Positions 6,777-7,452 of a stretch of 7,452 nt of DNA are shown piece after piece. Position 1 is the stretch's first letter. Every line of letters begins with the position of its first letter. The notes under the pieces were generated by a model. That model made no database searches, had not been told where the DNA came from, and saw only the letters and a program-made list of their open reading frames with translations. The stretch covers positions 1 through 7,452 of the forward strand of contig JAPLCR010000110.1 of NCBI GenBank assembly GCA_026392135.1, in the 5' to 3' direction. Both the position numbers and the translations under genes were made by a program. This stretch comes from Armatimonadota bacterium (GTDB lineage: Bacteria > Armatimonadota > Chthonomonadetes > Chthonomonadales > Chthonomonadaceae).

Positions 6777-6797
6777 CCTCTCTTTTAGAAGGAGAGG
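6777..6797. repeat. Stem-loop upstream of the ROK kinase gene
   Basis: CCTCTCTTT (6777-6785) pairs with AAGGAGAGG (6789-6797), including one T-G wobble, around a TAG loop. It lies 56 bp before the kinase ATG. The flanking text (CCCCTCTC...GGAGAGGACGTGG) resembles the short C-rich palindromic repeats common between genes in many bacteria. No T-run follows. Confidence 0.55.
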
Positions 6798-6853
6798 ACG
6801 TGGTGAAGTAAGCCCGTTTGAGTAGTTACCATTCGAGGAAGAGAGGGACATTT

Positions 6854-7452
6854 ATGGCAGAACCAGTCATCTTGGGGATCGATATTGGCGGCACGAAGTC
6901 CGCTGTTCTGATTGGCACGGCGAGCGGCGAAATTCTCTACCGCCTCGGTGAAGAGACACGCGCTAACGAACGAACTCCCTACGAGATACTAGACCGGCTT
7001 GCGGAGATGGCGAAAGAGGCGCTTCGCACCACAGGAGTTTCGCTCTTAGATGTAAAGGGCGTAGGCATCTCCTGCGGGGGTCCTCTCGATAGCAAGACCG
7101 GCGTAGTCTACTCGCCGCCCAACCTGCCGGGCTGGCAAGCCATACCCGTAAAGGCGCACCTTGAAGAGATTCTCGGCATACCCGTCATTGTGGAGAACGA
7201 TGCGAACGCAACCGCGGTTGCCGAGTGGATGTTCGGGGCGGGGCGGGGCGCGAATAACGTCGTCTTTATGACGATGGGAACGGGAATTGGGGCGGGGCTG
7301 ATACTAGACGGCAAACTCTACCGCGGAACGAACGACCTTGCAGGCGAATTGGGACACCAGACCATTCTTATCAACGGGCCCCTCTGCAACTGCGGCAAGC
7401 GCGGCTGTCTGGAGGCGTTGGCTTCCGGTCCCTCCATCGCGCGGCTCGCCCG
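6854..7452 (+). CDS. ROK family sugar kinase (glucokinase-like), 3' end beyond the window
   Basis: This is an ATP-dependent hexose or amino-sugar kinase of the ROK family (actin/hexokinase fold, cytoplasm). It has 199 codons here, against about 300 in the family, and is cut by the window edge. The first phosphate loop is ILGIDIGGTKSA (6-17). The sugar-binding and catalytic ENDANA is at 114-119, with D116 the expected base. The second phosphate motif is MGTGIGAGLI (141-150). GELGH (164-168) supplies the sugar-binding Glu and a zinc-ligand His. The zinc-binding CNCGKRGCLE spans 178-187 (C178, C180, C185). No N-terminal DNA-binding domain precedes the kinase fold, so this is an enzyme and not a ROK repressor. 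Start ATG 6854 has AGAGGG at 6842-6847. Candidate substrates are glucose, fructose, N-acetylglucosamine or N-acetylmannosamine; the sequence does not decide. Confidence 0.93.
   Translation, partial: MAEPVILGIDIGGTKSAVLIGTASGEILYRLGEETRANERTPYEILDRLAEMAKEALRTTGVSLLDVKGVGISCGGPLDSKTGVVYSPPNLPGWQAIPVKAHLEEILGIPVIVENDANATAVAEWMFGAGRGANNVVFMTMGTGIGAGLILDGKLYRGTNDLAGELGHQTILINGPLCNCGKRGCLEALASGPSIARLA

Larger units (their letters stand above)
6494..6853. other. 360-bp gene-free, repeat-filled intergenic region
   Basis: No credible gene is present. The stretch holds repeat copy B, a 22-bp direct repeat on either side of it, a small CCCCT/AGGGG hairpin (6713-6727) and a 9-bp stem-loop (6777-6797). 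The ROK kinase ribosome site (AGAGGG, 6842-6847) is at the right end. I see no convincing sigma-70 promoter and no T-tailed terminator after the lactonase. Confidence 0.7.

Overview
The window comes from a bacterial chromosome of intermediate G+C content. Intact genes have compact Shine-Dalgarno (SD) starts (GGAGG 5 to 11 nt before the start codon), and intergenic space is used by small palindromic repeats. The mix of a secreted propeller lactonase, an Ig-plus-matrixin metalloprotease, a large unrecognised soluble protein, an aldo/keto reductase and a ROK kinase suits a free-living heterotroph that handles carbohydrates. Repeat-derived peptide tails such as PHPRPLSQFWA occur in several non-model environmental phyla. 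Armatimonadota or a similar lineage is a guess, not something the sequence proves.

Layout, left to right. A plus-strand matrixin-type metalloprotease (31-903) whose true start may lie left of the window. Repeat copy A (910-1071) with an internal perfect palindrome. A plus-strand gene for an exported protein of unknown function (1107-2082), broken by a frameshift and an in-frame TGA. A strong 18-bp stem-loop (2121-2159) between convergent units. Then a minus-strand pair, read right to left: aldo/keto reductase (4161-5171) followed 92 bp later by a 598-residue protein of unrecognised family (2272-4068), whose last codons and stop lie in a third, partial repeat copy C. A 173-bp divergent region follows, ending in a perfect 12-bp inverted repeat that buries the SD of a plus-strand exported lactonase (5345-6493). 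A 360-bp gene-free stretch holds repeat copy B, a flanking 22-bp direct repeat and another stem-loop. Last comes the N-terminal two thirds of a ROK sugar kinase (6854 to the window end).

Functionally, the right two thirds looks like a loose carbohydrate-handling neighbourhood: an oxidoreductase, a possible alpha/alpha-toroid sugar-active protein, a lactonase and a sugar kinase. No substrate can be named, and only the reductase and the 598-residue gene look like a transcription unit. I did not find a new defence or mobile system. The most notable structures are the SD-sequestering hairpin ahead of the lactonase, the dispersed hairpin repeat whose copies differ by compensatory base changes, and the takeover of a gene's 3' end by that repeat.
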